From Streptomyces sp. HUAS 15-9 (lineage in GTDB: Bacteria; Actinomycetota; Actinomycetes; Streptomycetales; Streptomycetaceae), in NCBI RefSeq assembly GCF_025642155.1, contig NZ_CP106798.1, positions 8,618,001-8,682,000 on the forward strand: DNA of 64,000 nt. Reading direction: 5' to 3'. The notes under the pieces were generated by a model. It was not told where the DNA came from. It worked only from the letters and a program-made list of their open reading frames with translations, and made no database searches. Positions 54,347 to 63,837 of the stretch are shown here, piece after piece. The first letter of the stretch is position 1. Each line of letters starts with the position of its first letter. A program made the position numbers and the translations under genes.

Positions 54347-54799
54347 TCAGGGCTCCAGCGCGATGTCGATCTCCGGCGGCTGGTGGAGGGTGTTGTGGAT
54401 CGTGCAGTGCGAGGCCACGGCCAGCAGGGCCGCACGGCGCTCTTCGGGCAGCTCCGGCGGCGGGACGACCACGACGTGCAGGGAGGCGACCCGGGCCGGG
54501 CGGTCGGTGGCCAGGGTGAACTCCGTGCGGACGCGCAGGCCGGCGCGGGGGAGCCCGTGCCGGTGCAGGTAGCGGCCCGCGTAGAACGCGACGCAGGTGG
54601 CCAGCGATGCCGCGAACAGCTCGGTCGGTGTGGGTGCGGTGTCCATGCCGCCGGCCTCCGGCGGCTGGTCGACCTGGAGGCGGTGTCCTCGGACGTCCAC
54701 CGTGTAGGCGTCCTGCTCGACGTGGGTGACCTCGAGACGGTGCACGGCCGCGGACTGCGGGCGGTTCGTGCTGAGGGTGTGCGGTGTGGTGCCGGTCAT
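54347..54799 (-). CDS. OsmC/Ohr-family peroxiredoxin-like protein
   Basis: A 150-residue OsmC-fold protein. The first reactive Cys is in LFAASLATCVAFYAGRYL, the second in LAVASHCTIHNTL. OsmC proteins reduce organic hydroperoxides; in sulfur-stress loci they can also act on persulfides. It is divergent from the sulfide:quinone reductase-like gene, and the two operators between them suggest joint control. Confidence 0.9.
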   Translation of the reverse strand: MTGTTPHTLSTNRPQSAAVHRLEVTHVEQDAYTVDVRGHRLQVDQPPEAGGMDTAPTPTELFAASLATCVAFYAGRYLHRHGLPRAGLRVRTEFTLATDRPARVASLHVVVVPPPELPEERRAALLAVASHCTIHNTLHQPPEIDIALEP

Positions 54800-54929
54800 G
54801 GCCGAGTGTCCTTCTCGCTGGTGTCGGCTGCTCCGGAATCCAGTCGACCACTGAGCACGGGGGTGGGGCGAGGGGCCGACAGGGTGTGCCGAGGACCGTT
54901 TCGGCCCTCGCGTTCATTGTCTCACTGAT

Positions 54930-55022
54930 ATACCCTACGGGGTATTTTTCCAGGGTGTTCGCGGCGGATGAGCGGACTCCCGGGGCCGGTGGTCCCGGCC
55001 GAAGACATACCCGGGTGGGTAC
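54930..55022. promoter_or_regulatory. Two CstR-type operators between osmC and the SQR-like gene
   Basis: ATACCCTACGGGGTAT (54930-54945) lies nearer the OsmC gene and ATACCCGGGTGGGTAC (55007-55022) nearer the flavoprotein gene. Each serves one of the divergent promoters. Confidence 0.8.
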
Positions 55023-55078
55023 CGAGTAGGGACGAGAGGCCCATGCCCGGCTGTCGTCTTCCGTACGACAGTGGGGAC

Positions 55079-56320
55079 ATGGGCAAACACATCGTGATTC
55101 TCGGCGGCGGAACCGCCGGCACCATGACGGCGAACCGCCTGTGTCGCTTGTATGACCGGTGCGAGTACCGGATCACGGTCGTCGACCAGGACGACGACCA
55201 CCTCTACCAGCCCGGCCTGCTGTTCGTGCCGTTCGGGCTCGCCCAGCCGCGCCACCTCGTGCGGTCCCGTCCCCGGCAACTGGACGCGGCCGTCGACTAC
55301 AAGCAGGCGCGGATCGAGCGGGTCGACCTGGATGCGCGCACGGTGCACCTCGCCGAGGGCATCCGGGTGTCGTACGACATCCTCGTGGTCGCCACCGGAG
55401 CGACGCTGGTGCCGGAGGAGACCGAAGGCCTGACCGGCCCCGGCTGGGGCGAGAAGGTCTTCACCTTCTACGACCTGCCCGGCGCGACCGGTCTGCACGA
55501 CGCGCTGGAGCGCTTCGACGGCGGACGCGTGGTGATCGACGTGGCGGATCTGCCGGTCAAGTGCCCCGTCGCACCACTGGAGTTCGCGTTCCTGGCCGAC
55601 TGGTACTTCCAGCGGCGAGGCATCCGGGACCGGGTCGAGCTGGCATACGTCACCCCGCTGGACGCGGCCTTCACGAAGCCGGTCGCGGCCAAGGCGCTGG
55701 GCGGTCTGCTCAAGGAGAAGGGGGTTGAGCTGGTCACCGAGTTCACGCTCGGCGAGGTCGACGGTGCCGGGGGCCGACTGGTGTCGTACGACGAGCGCGA
55801 GGTGCCCTTCGATCTGGCGGTGGTCGTGCCGCTGCACGCCGGCGCGGCGTACGTGGGCCGCTCCGAAGGGCTGGGCGACGAGCTGGGCTTCATCCCCGTC
55901 GACCCGCACAGCCTCCAACACCCGGACCGCCCCGAGGTGTTCGCCATCGGCGACGCGGCCGGTCTGTCGGCGTCGAAGGCGGGCTCGGTGGCCCACTTCG
56001 AGGGCGAGGTGCTGGTGCGCAACATCGGGCGCTTCCTCGCCGGACAGCCGCTGGACGCCTCGTTCGACGGACACACGAACTGCTTCGTGGAGACCGGCTT
56101 CCACAAGGCCCTGCTCATCGACTTCAACTACGACACCGAGCCGCTGCCCGGCCACTTCCCGGGCCCGGTCGGCCTGCCACTGCTGAAGGAGTCGCACGCG
56201 AGCCACCTCGGCAAGCTCGCCTTCGAGTGGCTGTACTGGCACAGCCTGCTGCCCGGCCGGGAAGTGCCCGGCATCGGCTCGGCCATGCCCGAGCGCGGCA
56301 AGCACCATGTGTCCGCCTGA
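55079..56320 (+). CDS. Sulfide:quinone oxidoreductase-like flavoprotein (SQR 1)
   Basis: A 413-residue FAD protein. The dinucleotide fold is IVILGGGTAGTMTANRL, the second FAD motif is VFAIGDAAGLSASKAGSV, and a conserved Cys is in VADLPVKCPVAPLEFAFL, where SQR has its redox Cys. The C-terminal membrane-associating region is WLYWHSLLPGREVPG. It oxidises sulfide to sulfane sulfur, feeding the dioxygenase. The upstream in-frame ATG at 55043 is an alternative. It is followed by TusE/DsrC-like and DsrE-like genes with 20 and 15 base gaps, making an operon. Confidence 0.88.
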   Translation: MGKHIVILGGGTAGTMTANRLCRLYDRCEYRITVVDQDDDHLYQPGLLFVPFGLAQPRHLVRSRPRQLDAAVDYKQARIERVDLDARTVHLAEGIRVSYDILVVATGATLVPEETEGLTGPGWGEKVFTFYDLPGATGLHDALERFDGGRVVIDVADLPVKCPVAPLEFAFLADWYFQRRGIRDRVELAYVTPLDAAFTKPVAAKALGGLLKEKGVELVTEFTLGEVDGAGGRLVSYDEREVPFDLAVVVPLHAGAAYVGRSEGLGDELGFIPVDPHSLQHPDRPEVFAIGDAAGLSASKAGSVAHFEGEVLVRNIGRFLAGQPLDASFDGHTNCFVETGFHKALLIDFNYDTEPLPGHFPGPVGLPLLKESHASHLGKLAFEWLYWHSLLPGREVPGIGSAMPERGKHHVSA

Positions 56321-56339
56321 CCGAGAGGAGCACACCGTC

Positions 56340-56657
56340 ATGCCCACCGCCACCTACGCCGACACCGCCGTCCCCGTCGACGACGAAGGCTTCTTCACCG
56401 ACCCCGCGCGGTGGACCGAGCCGATGGCCGAGCAGATCGCCCGCGAGCAGGGGATCGGTGAACTGACCGACCGGCACTGGACGGTCATCCGCTTCATGCG
56501 CGAGCAGTACGCGGCCAAGGGCACCGGCCCTACCGTGCGGGTGCTCGGCAAGACCTCCGGCGTGAGCGTCAAGGAGCTCTACCAGCTCTTCCCGAAGGGC
56601 CCGGCGAAGACCGCCGCGAAGATCGCCGGGATTCCCAAGCCCCGCGGCTGCATCTGA
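56340..56657 (+). CDS. TusE/DsrC-family sulfur-carrier protein
   Basis: A 105-residue protein: FFTDPARWTEPMAEQIAREQ, the HWTVIRFMREQY helix, and the C-terminal arm PKGPAKTAAKIAGIPKPRGC. The penultimate Cys (CysA) is kept, but the second arm Cys of dissimilatory DsrC is Ala here, as in TusE-type sulfur-transfer proteins. It probably accepts sulfur from the neighbouring DsrE-like protein. GAGAGGAG precedes the ATG. Confidence 0.9.
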   Translation: MPTATYADTAVPVDDEGFFTDPARWTEPMAEQIAREQGIGELTDRHWTVIRFMREQYAAKGTGPTVRVLGKTSGVSVKELYQLFPKGPAKTAAKIAGIPKPRGCI

Positions 56658-56671
56658 GGAGGGTGCCCGTC

Positions 56672-57145
56672 ATGGCCGACACCGCAACGATCGAGAAGGT
56701 CTCGATCATCGTCTCCAAGGGGTCCCTGGAAGGGATCTACCCGGCCCTGATCATGGCCAACGGCGCCCGTGCCGAGGGCATCGAGGCCGACTTGTTCTTC
56801 ACCTTCTTCGGCCTGGACGCGATCACGAAGAAGCGGTGGGAGCACATCAAGCTGGCCACCGTGGGCAATCCGGGCCTGCACCTGCCGACCCTGCTGGGTG
56901 GCATGCCGGGCGTGCCGGACCTGGTCACCCGGTACATGGAACGCAAGATGGAGAAGCTCGACATCCCGCCGATCCCCGAGTTCATCGAGATGATCGCCGA
57001 CACCGGCGCGGGCATCTATGCCTGCAAGGCATCCGCGGACCTCTTCGAACTCGACAAGGACGACCTGATCGAGCAGGTCCAGGGGATCATCACGGTCGGG
57101 GAGTTCTACGAGCGTGCGGCCGGCGGCCAGATCATCTACACCTGA
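56672..57145 (+). CDS. DsrE/DsrF-like sulfur-transfer protein
   Basis: A 157-residue DsrE-fold protein: VSIIVSKGSLEGIYPALIMA, DLFFTFFGLDAI, and a conserved Cys in AGIYACKASADLF. DsrE-like proteins hand sulfane sulfur to TusE/DsrC partners. GAGGAG sits at a suitable distance from the ATG at 56672; the GTG at 56663 is too close. Its last ten bases overlap the convergent gene at 57136. Confidence 0.9.
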   Translation: MADTATIEKVSIIVSKGSLEGIYPALIMANGARAEGIEADLFFTFFGLDAITKKRWEHIKLATVGNPGLHLPTLLGGMPGVPDLVTRYMERKMEKLDIPPIPEFIEMIADTGAGIYACKASADLFELDKDDLIEQVQGIITVGEFYERAAGGQIIYT

Positions 57146-57426
57146 GCCGACCGGCAGGCCCCTGCCTCGTGGGAGGCGGCGTCGTGCTCGGCCAGGCCGG
57201 CCTGCAGAAGGAGCAGGCGGGCCAGGTCACGCGCCTCGTCGGAGGTGAGCGCCGCCCACACGCCCGGTTCGCCGCCCTGGTCGCGGCCCACGTCCAGGGT
57301 GACCCGGCCGATGGGCCGGTCCGTGGACGCGAGCCGCAGATACCGCACGGCGATCCTGCGCCCACAGGTGGTCACGACGCAGCTGTCCTCGCTCGTCAGG
57401 GGCCTCTCACGTCCTGCCGTCGTCAT
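57136..57426 (-). CDS. Small uncharacterised protein in the sulfur regulon
   Basis: A 96-residue protein (LTSEDSCVVTTCGRRIAVRY; TLDVGRDQGGEPGVWAALTS; DEARDLARLLLLQAGLAEHD) with four Cys or so and no signal or membrane part. Family unknown to me. CGGAGGAG precedes the ATG at 57426, and a palindrome of the CstR type lies 63-78 bases upstream, which suggests it is a real regulon member. Confidence 0.7.
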   Translation of the reverse strand: MTTAGRERPLTSEDSCVVTTCGRRIAVRYLRLASTDRPIGRVTLDVGRDQGGEPGVWAALTSDEARDLARLLLLQAGLAEHDAASHEAGACRSAQV

Positions 57427-57488
57427 GGTCCTCACGCTCCTCCGCCGGGTCGGTGACGGTCCCCCCTCGGCTGTTGTCTGCGATCTGA

Positions 57489-57504
57489 ATACCCAGAGGG
57501 GTAT
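57489..57504. promoter_or_regulatory. CstR-type operator upstream of the small protein
   Basis: ATACCCAGAGGGGTAT, one mismatch from a perfect palindrome, lies between the 96-residue protein gene and the second exporter gene. Confidence 0.78.
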
Positions 57505-57562
57505 AAGTGACAGCGTCAGGCGAGGCCGCATTGTTCCCCGGCGCGGGGCTGCGGGCGTCCGT

Positions 57563-58483
57563 TCACGGACGGGTGGCGAGGCGGTCCTGGCTTCCGTTGT
57601 CCGGCATCGCCGGGGCGTCGCTCGTCCGCTGCGGCGATCGTCCCGAGCGCCTCAGCATGTACCAGCTGAGGGCGATGCCGGCAGCCGCGGCCACGGAGGC
57701 CCATGTCCAGGGGCTGGTCAGCAGGGTGTGGCGCAGGTCGGTGCCGATCTGCTGGCTGAGGACGAACACTCCCATGACGGCGACGAACCAGCCGAAGGAC
57801 TTGCGCAGCGCGTCCTGCGGGATGCGTCCGGCGAGCAGACCGCCGAGCACGCTGCCGACCACGGCCGTCGCCGTGACAAGCGCGGCGAAGCCCCAGTCGA
57901 TGTGCACGCTGGCGAGGTAGCCGGCCAGGCCCGCGAAGGACTTCATGGCGATGACCAGCAATGAGGTGCCGACCGCGACCGTCATCGGCAGGCCGCCGAG
58001 CAGCGCGAGCGCGGGCACGACGAGGAAGCCTCCACCGGCGCCGACCAGCCCGGTGACCAGGCCGACGACGATGCCGTCCAACAGGACGTGGAGGACGGGG
58101 AGTTCGTGATGGACCTTCTTCGGCGCCCGCCTCCGCCCCCGGATCATGGCGACCGCGGTGGCGATCATCATGAGGGCGAACGCGATGAGCAGGACCGTGC
58201 CGGGGACGAACTCGGCCAGACGTCCGCCCGCGTAGGCGCCGGTCATGCCCGCCAGACCGAACAGCAGCCCCGTACGCCAGCGGACGCGTCCGGCACGGGC
58301 GTGCGAGACGACCCCGGCGGCACTGGTGACGCCGACGACGAACAGGGAGGTGGCGATGGCCTCCTTGGTTTCCATACCGGCCAGGTAGACCAGAATGGGC
58401 ACGGTCAGGATGGATCCGCCGCCGCCCAGGACGCCGAGGCTGACGCCGATGAGCAGGGAGGCGGCGATGATGACGGCGATCAT
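57563..58483 (-). CDS. TauE/SafE sulfite/sulfonate exporter (second copy)
   Basis: A 306-residue membrane protein with about eight segments and the family repeats LLIGVSLGVLGGGGSILTVP and GLVTGLVGAGGGFLVVPALA. It is longer than the first exporter, with a polar tail after the last segment (SGRSPQRTSDAPAM). Its ATG overlaps the stop of the membrane rhodanese (ATGA). With that rhodanese and the second persulfide dioxygenase it repeats the composition of the first module. Confidence 0.93.
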   Translation of the reverse strand: MIAVIIAASLLIGVSLGVLGGGGSILTVPILVYLAGMETKEAIATSLFVVGVTSAAGVVSHARAGRVRWRTGLLFGLAGMTGAYAGGRLAEFVPGTVLLIAFALMMIATAVAMIRGRRRAPKKVHHELPVLHVLLDGIVVGLVTGLVGAGGGFLVVPALALLGGLPMTVAVGTSLLVIAMKSFAGLAGYLASVHIDWGFAALVTATAVVGSVLGGLLAGRIPQDALRKSFGWFVAVMGVFVLSQQIGTDLRHTLLTSPWTWASVAAAAGIALSWYMLRRSGRSPQRTSDAPAMPDNGSQDRLATRP

Positions 58484-59061
58484 GACGCACCCCGCAGGGC
58501 GCCGACGACCGTGTCGAGGTCGGTGCGTGGGCCGCGGTTGTAGGGCAGCTTCGACAACAGCATGCCCATCGCACAGGTGTTGGTGAGCGCGGCGACGGCC
58601 AGCCCGGCACCGACGGCCGTGCCGATCAGGTGCAGTCCGGGCACGAACAGGCCCGCGACGCCCGTCACCAGCACCAGGCTTCCGGCGACGAGCCGGACCT
58701 GGCGCTCCAGGTCCCAGCGCTCAGGCCCTCGGGTGAGCGCGCCGCCGGCGGACTCCCATGCCATGACGCCGCCGTCAAGGACACGCAGGTTGGGCAGTCC
58801 GGCCTCGGCGAGGGCCTGTTCGGCCTGGGCGGCACGGGCGCCGGAGCGGCAGATGAGGACCACGTCCTCGTCGAGGTGGTGGAGCAGTTCGGCGCGGTGC
58901 TCGCGCAGGGTGTCGAGGGGGACGTTGTAGGAGCCGGGGATGTGGGCGGTGTGGAACTCGCCGGGCGTGCGCACGTCCAGCAGACGCGGGCCATGGCCGG
59001 ACTGGGTCAGATGGCGCAGGGTGGCGGGATCGAGGCGTGCTGTGTCGGCATGGAGGGTCAT
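58480..59061 (-). CDS. Rhodanese with membrane tail (second copy)
   Basis: A 193-residue protein paralogous to that at 53186: LLDVRTPGEFHTAHIPGSYN and the active loop ICRSGARAAQAEQAL, then a DUF2892 membrane hairpin and TCAMGMLLSKLPYNRGPRTD. The ATG at 59061 begins the family-like MTLHADTARLD; the longer upstream frame (to 59493) is antisense to the dioxygenase. It is the middle gene of the second module. Confidence 0.92.
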   Translation of the reverse strand: MTLHADTARLDPATLRHLTQSGHGPRLLDVRTPGEFHTAHIPGSYNVPLDTLREHRAELLHHLDEDVVLICRSGARAAQAEQALAEAGLPNLRVLDGGVMAWESAGGALTRGPERWDLERQVRLVAGSLVLVTGVAGLFVPGLHLIGTAVGAGLAVAALTNTCAMGMLLSKLPYNRGPRTDLDTVVGALRGAS

Positions 59062-59080
59062 CGGGGGTTCCCTGTCGTCC

Positions 59081-59137
59081 GTGAAGCGTTCTTTGTCTTC
59101 TGTGAAGCGCTTTCCGTGAAGCGATTTCTGTGAAGGG
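59081..59137. repeat. Four short direct repeats in the intergenic gap
   Basis: GTGAAGCG occurs at 59081, 59102, 59116 and (as GTGAAGGG) 59130, spaced 21, 14 and 14 bases, with T/C-rich spacers. It lies between the second persulfide dioxygenase and the membrane rhodanese of the same operon. It may be slipped repeat expansion or a multi-site RNA or DNA element in the transcript leader of the rhodanese. Confidence 0.6.
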
Positions 59138-59197
59138 TTCTTTTCGATGGGGCGGGCGGCGGCCGCTGCCACGGCCGCCGCCCGGTTCGTGGGTGGA

Positions 59198-60583
59198 TCA
59201 GACGTCGGCCGACGCGGGCAGGGCGAGCCACGCGCCGTAGCCGCCGAGCAGGTCGGAGACGTCGGTACGGCCCTCGTGGCGCAGCAGGCTGGTGGCGATG
59301 GAGGAGCGGTGGCCGCCGGCGCAGTGCACGACCAGGGTTCGGTCGGTCGGGACCTCGTCGATGCGGCGGCCCAGTTCGGCCAGCGGGATGTGCAACGAGC
59401 CCTCGATGAAGCCCTCTTCGCGCTCGGAGGTGTTGCGCACGTCCAGAACCAGCGGTGGTTCATCGCCGTCCAGCAGTTGGCGCAGCTCGTCACCGGTCAC
59501 GCGGCTGGCCTGCTCCATCTCGTCGGCCAGAGCGGGGAAGGCGCCCTCGGGCTCGCGCAGATACCCGCCGACCTTGTCGAAGCCTATGCGGGCGAGTCGG
59601 GTGACGACCTCCTCCTCGCGATCCTGTGGCGCGACCACGACCACCTCCTGCTCGGGGGCGACGACCATGCCCGCCTGCTCGGCGAAGCGGCCGTCCGCGG
59701 GCACGTTGACGGAGCCCCGCAGATACCCGGGCGCGAAGTCCTGCGGCGAACGGGCGTCGATCACGACCGCTCCCGTCGCGCGCCGCTCCATGAACTCCTC
59801 CACCGACAGCGGCCGGGGTGCGGTGGCCGCGTCGAACAGGCCGTGCTCCTTGCGGTTGAGGATGGCGTCGTAGACGAAGTAGGCGGGCGCGGACGGCTGC
59901 CCCGCCGTCACCAGCTCCACGAACCGCTCCTCGCTCATCGGCCGGCAGGCGTAGTTGGTGGCACGCTGTTGGCCGATGGTGGACTGACGCTGGGTGGAGA
60001 GGTTCTTGCCGCAGGCGGAGCCGGCGCCGTGGGCGGGGAAGACCCGCACGGCATCCGGGAGGGCCATCAGCTTGTGCTGGACGGTGTCGTAGAGCATCCT
60101 GCCGAGTTCGTCGGCGGTCACGCCGATCGAGGCCAGCAGGTCGGGGCGGCCGACGTCGCCGATGAAGAGCGCGTCACCCGTCAGCACGCCGTAGGGGACC
60201 GTGTCGTCCGCGTGCTCGTACACCAGGACGCTGATCGACTCCGGCGTGTGACCGGGGGTTTCGAGGATCTGGAGCTGGACGTCGCCGAGGCTGATGCGTT
60301 CGCCGTCGGTCAGCTTGCGGATGGGGTACTCGGCCTCGGCGCGCTGCCCGTAGCCGATCCAGGCACCGGTGCGGTCGGCGAGCTCCAGATGGCCGGCGAG
60401 GAAGTCGGCGTGGAAGTGGGTGTTGACGACCGCCTCGATGGTGAATCCGTGGGCGGCGGCGTCGGCTAGGTACTCGGAGACGTCGCGGCGCGGGTCGACG
60501 ACGACGGCCTTGCCCGTGGTCTCGTCGGCGATCATGTACGACGCCTGGGAGAGGCAGTCGAGGTAGTACTGGGCGAAGAACAT
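59198..60583 (-). CDS. Persulfide dioxygenase-like MBL fused to rhodaneses (second copy)
   Basis: A 461-residue enzyme of the same design as at 50238: an MBL domain with NTHFHADFLAGHLELADR, TPGHTPESISVL, LTGDALFIGDVGRPD and FPAHGAGSACG, then a degenerate rhodanese, then a C-terminal rhodanese with the active loop HCAGGHRSSIAT. It is only distantly similar to the first copy, so this is not a recent duplicate. It heads the second minus-strand module, with an operator 33 bases ahead of its start. Confidence 0.9.
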   Translation of the reverse strand: MFFAQYYLDCLSQASYMIADETTGKAVVVDPRRDVSEYLADAAAHGFTIEAVVNTHFHADFLAGHLELADRTGAWIGYGQRAEAEYPIRKLTDGERISLGDVQLQILETPGHTPESISVLVYEHADDTVPYGVLTGDALFIGDVGRPDLLASIGVTADELGRMLYDTVQHKLMALPDAVRVFPAHGAGSACGKNLSTQRQSTIGQQRATNYACRPMSEERFVELVTAGQPSAPAYFVYDAILNRKEHGLFDAATAPRPLSVEEFMERRATGAVVIDARSPQDFAPGYLRGSVNVPADGRFAEQAGMVVAPEQEVVVVAPQDREEEVVTRLARIGFDKVGGYLREPEGAFPALADEMEQASRVTGDELRQLLDGDEPPLVLDVRNTSEREEGFIEGSLHIPLAELGRRIDEVPTDRTLVVHCAGGHRSSIATSLLRHEGRTDVSDLLGGYGAWLALPASADV

Positions 60584-60615
60584 GGTCGGGTGACCTCCAC
60601 AGCGGATGGGTTCGA

Positions 60616-60631
60616 TTACCCCGGGGGGTAT
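60616..60631. promoter_or_regulatory. CstR-type operator upstream of second dioxygenase
   Basis: TTACCCCGGGGGGTAT, near-palindromic, lies 33 bases upstream of the start at 60583. A TATATAAAA follows directly and could be part of the promoter. Confidence 0.78.
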
Positions 60632-60724
60632 ATAAAAGGGTCTGGTCCGCCCTTGTCGGAGGGCGGGGACGGTGGCGGGCCCGGGTCGGGGGATGTCCCG
60701 GGCCGGCGGGTCGCAGGCTGCTGG

Positions 60725-61952
<1,228 letters not shown>

Positions 61953-62014
61953 GGCGGCGCTCCTTTCCAGCTGACGGGTGCGCGGGTGCGCGGGTGGCGG
62001 GTGCCGGACGGGGG

Positions 62015-62341
62015 TCAGGCGGCGTGCTCGTGCGAACCGGCCGCGAGGGGACGTCCGCCGCCGGCCCAGGCGCCGGTGCCGCCCGTCACGGAGTAGGCGT
62101 CTATGCCGCGGGAGGTCATCCAGTCGGCGGCGGTCCTGCTGCGGTTGCCATGGGCGCAGATCACGTACACCGGCCGGTCGGCGGGCAGCTCGTCGTACCG
62201 GGCTGGCACGGTGTGGAGCGGCATCAGCCGCGCGCCGGGGACGTGCCCGGCCGCGTACTCGTCCGCCTCCCGTACGTCGACGACGAGCGCACCGTCGGCC
62301 CAGGCCGCCGCGAACGCCTCCGGCGTCACATCACGAGCCAC
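62015..62341 (-). CDS. Single-domain rhodanese
   Basis: A 108-residue sulfurtransferase: ALVVDVREADEYAAGHVPGA and the active loop VICAHGNRSRTAADW. It starts with GTG and is the first gene of an operon with SQR 2. Two palindromes lie 18-90 bases upstream. GAGGCAAC lies before the start. Confidence 0.92.
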   Translation of the reverse strand: MARDVTPEAFAAAWADGALVVDVREADEYAAGHVPGARLMPLHTVPARYDELPADRPVYVICAHGNRSRTAADWMTSRGIDAYSVTGGTGAWAGGGRPLAAGSHEHAA

Positions 62342-62358
62342 TTAGTTGCCTCCTCAAT

Positions 62359-62428
62359 TACCCCCGGGGGTATCTCTCCGCCGAGAGTACGGCTATCGGT
62401 GAGGAGCGTCAAATACCCCAGGGGGTAT
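62359..62428. promoter_or_regulatory. Two CstR-type operators, right end of the sulfur island
   Basis: TACCCCCGGGGGTA (62359-62372, perfect) and ATACCCCAGGGGGTAT (62413-62428) lie upstream of the rhodanese at 62341. Beyond them no more such sites were seen. Confidence 0.82.
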
Positions 62429-62730
62429 CTGGTCGGGAGGTGACGCTCGGCTGGGCGCCAGGGCCGGGAACCGGTCGTGATCCCTGTGGGGCAGCTCTGG
62501 GCAGCCGCAGACCATCCGCATCATCGGCATCCGCCCGCCCGGTCCGGGGGCGCGGTGACCGTGCCGCCGTGGGCGCTGATCAGCTCCTCGGACGACGGCG
62601 AGGCCACTGACGACACCCCCTGGCCACGCTGCCCGGCCGTGCTCCCTCCAACAGCCGGTCCTACCTCGCAACGCCGGCAGCCACCGGTGAAGGTGAGAGG
62701 CAACAGCCAACCGCAGGAGAGGCGACGCCC
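62429..62730. other. Interval without a convincing gene
   Basis: Between the last operator and the next small gene. On the minus strand, ELISAHGGTVTA appears and faintly resembles the end of a histidine-kinase ATPase domain, but nothing around supports it. No RNA or repeat was recognised. Confidence 0.45.
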
Positions 62731-63027
62731 GTGCCGGACCGACTGACGATCGACGCAGCCATCGAGAAACTGTCACCGTACCGCCGACAGTACGGTGGCG
62801 ATACCGCCATCGCCATCCCGGCGAAAACAGACGGGGACGAAGGCTGCCGGGCCGCCACGGACATCGCCGACCCCGGAGCGGTCGGTCTCGTAGTCATCTC
62901 CTCCCACGCGGGCGGCGACGGGGAAGCGGCTGTCGCAGAGCAGGGCGGTGCGGCACGTGCCGCCTCGGCCGGCGGTCGGGACGCCGTGCAGCCGGATTGC
63001 CCCGGCCACAAGGACATCAGCCGCTGA
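62731..63027 (+). CDS. Small hypothetical protein
   Basis: A 98-residue protein from a GTG with CAGGAGAGG about ten bases ahead. It starts MPDRLTIDAAIEKLSPYRRQ and becomes Ala/Gly-rich. No motif, signal or membrane segment. The ribosome site and codon bias support it, but homologs cannot be judged from sequence alone. Confidence 0.45.
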   Translation: MPDRLTIDAAIEKLSPYRRQYGGDTAIAIPAKTDGDEGCRAATDIADPGAVGLVVISSHAGGDGEAAVAEQGGAARAASAGGRDAVQPDCPGHKDISR

Positions 63028-63112
63028 TTCCTGTTGCGGGCATACTCGGTGCAGTCGCGTCAGTTCTCGAACCGACGAACAGGAAGACAGTCCACGAGAG
63101 GGGAAGCCCCCA

Positions 63113-63562
63113 GTGACCAGCCGGCCCCAGCCCGAGACGGCTCGACTGCTCGATATGACCGCACACCCGGAGGGCGGCTGGTACAAGGAGACCTGGCGCA
63201 GCGAGACCATCGTTCACCCGGAGAACTACCCCGGCAGCCGGCCCATCTGTACGGCCATCTACTTCCTGTTGCCTCCCGACGAGGAGTCCCGCTGGCACAA
63301 GGTGCGTTCGCCGGAGTTGTGGCTGTGGCACCGTGGAGGTCCGCTGCATCTCCGGCTGGGAGGCACAGGGGAGAAGCCGAACGAGCATCCTTCGACAGTG
63401 ATCCTGGGCCCCGACATCGCGAACGGACAGCACCCCCAGGCCCTGGTCCCGGCGGGGTGCTGGCAGGCCGCGAGCCCAGTGGGCGACGAAGAGGTGCTGG
63501 TGAGCTGTGTGGTCTCGCCGGGCTTTCGATTCGAGGACTTCCACCTGCTGCCCGAGGACTAG
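63113..63562 (+). CDS. DUF985-type cupin protein
   Basis: A 149-residue cupin of the DUF985 group: TAHPEGGWYKETWRSE, TAIYFLLPPDEESRWHKVRS, ELWLWHRGGPL and VPAGCWQAASPVGDEEVLVS, ending FRFEDFHLLPED. These resemble small sugar- or amino-acid-binding cupins of uncertain role. It begins with GTG behind GAGAGGGGAAG. No partner genes recognised. Confidence 0.88.
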   Translation: MTSRPQPETARLLDMTAHPEGGWYKETWRSETIVHPENYPGSRPICTAIYFLLPPDEESRWHKVRSPELWLWHRGGPLHLRLGGTGEKPNEHPSTVILGPDIANGQHPQALVPAGCWQAASPVGDEEVLVSCVVSPGFRFEDFHLLPED

Positions 63563-63837
63563 CATTCCCGTCGCCTCGGCTGGTGCTGCCTTCGGATGCC
63601 AGTTCGCAGCGACGTGCGCAATGATCTGGGCATGAGTAGGTGGCGAGGTTCCGATGAGTGGTCTTACCCATGTCGCCGTCTCGTCGCCGACCGCAGGATG
63701 GATCCGTGCATGTGACCCGGAACGTCAAGCCCCACGACCTGGCCGACTGGCCCGCGTGTCGCTTCCTCGCCCTGCGCCCGGCGACGACGAGCCGCAGAAC
63801 CGCACCGGCTCGGCCTACGCCGGGTTCTGACGATGCA

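Noticed and set aside
57516..58610. Arg-rich long open frames on the minus strand across the exporter and elsewhere
   Set aside because: These are high-GC shadow frames of real genes; composition is rich in R, P and A with no domain motifs.
62521..62703. Minus-strand ELISAHGGTVTA as a histidine-kinase remnant
   Set aside because: Only about a dozen residues resemble an ATPase domain end, with no preceding kinase motifs.
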